Assembly (NCBI GenBank): GCA_947579605.1
Contig: OX388321.1
Location: forward strand, 21,257,614-21,321,613
Reading direction: 5' to 3'
Length of the DNA stretch: 64,000 bases
Source of the DNA: Athripsodes cinereus
Taxonomy: Eukaryota > Arthropoda > Insecta > Trichoptera > Leptoceridae
Part shown: piece by piece, positions 62,506 to 64,000 of the stretch
How the letters are laid out: every line of letters begins with the position of its first letter
Position numbering within the stretch: position 1 is the stretch's first letter
Translations under genes and position numbers: made by a program
Notes under the pieces: generated by a model
Database searches by the model: none
The model's input: the letters and a program-made list of their open reading frames with translations, nothing else
What the model was told of the DNA's origin: nothing

Positions 62506-63802
62506 ACAAAATGGCGTGAGTTCAACTTGTAATCTGAGCTAGTCATGCATCAAAAGTATTGAATCATTTATGAGTTCAAATGACTGAAGAATAACATAAT
62601 ATTTCCATTCATAGATTAGCTGTATTGAGCCAGCATCTCCAATTATTATTATAATTTTATTTATTTTTCCAACTTTTAATCGATGTTTTGAAAAACGACA
62701 AGCTTCTCCAATTCTCGAACATCAATTCCAGAATAAAATTAAAATCATAATATAGGTAGCTACCGACACTAATATGATTATATCTAGCAATTTGATTTGT
62801 CTGGGATAGCTTAGTTGATATGGAATAAGTAAGTAGGTAGGTATTTTTCGAAGCAACTGACTGTAATGAAGTAGGTACTTAATATCCTTCTCTAGTTAAA
62901 GTATTTAGGTACTTAGCATATTAATTTAATAAATAATCATTCAACTAAACCTTGAATCATTTCATCCGTTAAATCATTTCCTGTGGGGGTAATTGAATAA
63001 TTATTTCTGCAAGATAAATTATTTATTTATTTGAAAATTTTACTGGCATATTGCCTTTTATTACACACAAAGTAAATGCTATGAACAATTAATTATTCAG
63101 TATAAAAAATAAGATTTTAAATGTCACCAATCCGGCAAGCTTTTTTTTTATTGGCGTAGAGATGACGACTCGTATGTGTGTTATTTTTTAGAGTAATTTT
63201 TGAGAGTTCTAACATGTAGTTAATCTACTGACTACACCATATATTTTTTGCCACTCTGTTTTCATTCATTCTTTTTGCATGAACAAACCACGGTAAATTA
63301 AACCATTTTTAAGACGTTAATGTAAAAATTATTTAAAACATCATTGCGGCCTTGAGACGGTCTAGGGACTGTTAAACGGCATCAAAACAAAATCATCCAG
63401 AATCATCATCATCATTCTTCTTGTTTATTACGCCAACTTTCATTCCACGTTTTTCTCGTGTAACACTCTGTTAAGCACTCGATCTATCGGAATTTAATCA
63501 CAAATCCTTCTCAACGATCACATTTTTTAATTACTGACAATATTGTCTAAGAACTTGTGAGTTTAAATTGTAAAAAACAGGTCTATAAATATATCAAAAT
63601 AACAAGACTGCTTATTTTTCACACTTATTATCAAATATTCGATCGCTTTCGATCGTATCGATAGAACAGTCCTAATGTCAAGTTAGCTTGGTAAATGCTT
63701 TCGAGTATTAATTATAATAATAATAAATTTATTGTTAATCTTATATTGTGTTTATAATGTAGAATCTAATATTGTTTTGTTAAATAAATGAGGTATACGA
63801 TA
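62506..63802. other. No gene recognised
   Basis: AT-rich. AATAATAATAAATTTATTG at 63716-63735 may be a LINE tail. No coding sense. Confidence 0.4.
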
Positions 63803-63915
63803 ATAATAATAAACTTTATTGTGCTTAAAAAACATACATATAAAAAGATTATAAATACCAATAATTATATAAGAGTTTATCGCGTGAAAGCGATATCTTC
63901 CAACTAACCCAATAA
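63803..63915 (-). repeat. LINE E-like 3' UTR, minus strand
   Basis: AATAATAATAAACTTTATTG (tail, reversed), then GAGTTTATCGCGTGAAAGCG, ATATCTTCCAACTAACCCAA. The GTTTATCGC...CTTCCAACTAACCCA block is that of LINE E. Confidence 0.55.
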
Positions 63916-64000
63916 CTATACATAAGTGTGAAAAATAAGCAGTGTTTTAATTAATACACATTTTAAAACCCTAACTTTAAATATCCATAACAAGTTGTAT

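Overview
The window looks like AT-rich intergenic or intronic DNA from an insect, most likely a moth or butterfly. The grounds are the frequent TAGGTACC-type words, the mix of CsRn1-clade Ty3/gypsy, BEL/Pao, piggyBac-like and mariner DD41D elements, and tRNA-derived SINEs with simple-repeat tails. The order is an inference; no host gene here is complete enough to settle it. Nearly everything recognisable is mobile DNA.

Layout. 0-2 kb: two TTAA-flanked piggyBac-like elements, the second carrying a ruined transposase tail. 2-9 kb: LINE relics, including a 1.46 kb reverse-transcriptase pseudogene (4.8-6.3 kb), and SINEs. 9-25 kb: a dense scatter of three SINE-like families (here A, B and C), LINE 3' fragments and several MITEs (TA-flanked 14.8-15.5 kb, pogo-like 18.2-18.7 kb, TTAA-flanked 21.0-21.6 kb). 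25.2-33.0 kb: a TA-flanked MITE split by a 6.1 kb BEL/Pao retrotransposon whose two LTRs look identical but whose integrase core is missing. 35.5-41.7 kb: a structurally complete Ty3/gypsy element of the CsRn1 type with LTRs that look identical, a tRNA-Trp primer site and gag/pol in a -1 relation. 42-56 kb: LINE fragments, two Harbinger-like MITEs and two minisatellites (51 bp and 32 bp). 56-64 kb: a foldback MITE, a SINE with a clear tRNA-like head, a DD41D mariner with a full-length transposase frame but Asn in place of the second catalytic Asp, and two sequences laid out like hammerhead ribozymes.

Possible host-gene content is limited to two short minus-strand islands with good splice signals on both sides (56.5-56.7 kb and 34.0-34.1 kb). 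If they are real exons, the window lies in the long introns of one or more minus-strand genes.

How the parts relate. SINE-like family A ends in the same conserved block as the LINE A family, so LINE A is the likely source of its mobilising enzyme. The BEL/Pao copy must have been integrated by enzymes from another copy. The gypsy element is the only one here that could be autonomous. Family letters (SINE A-C, LINE A-F, family D) are local names used only in this annotation.
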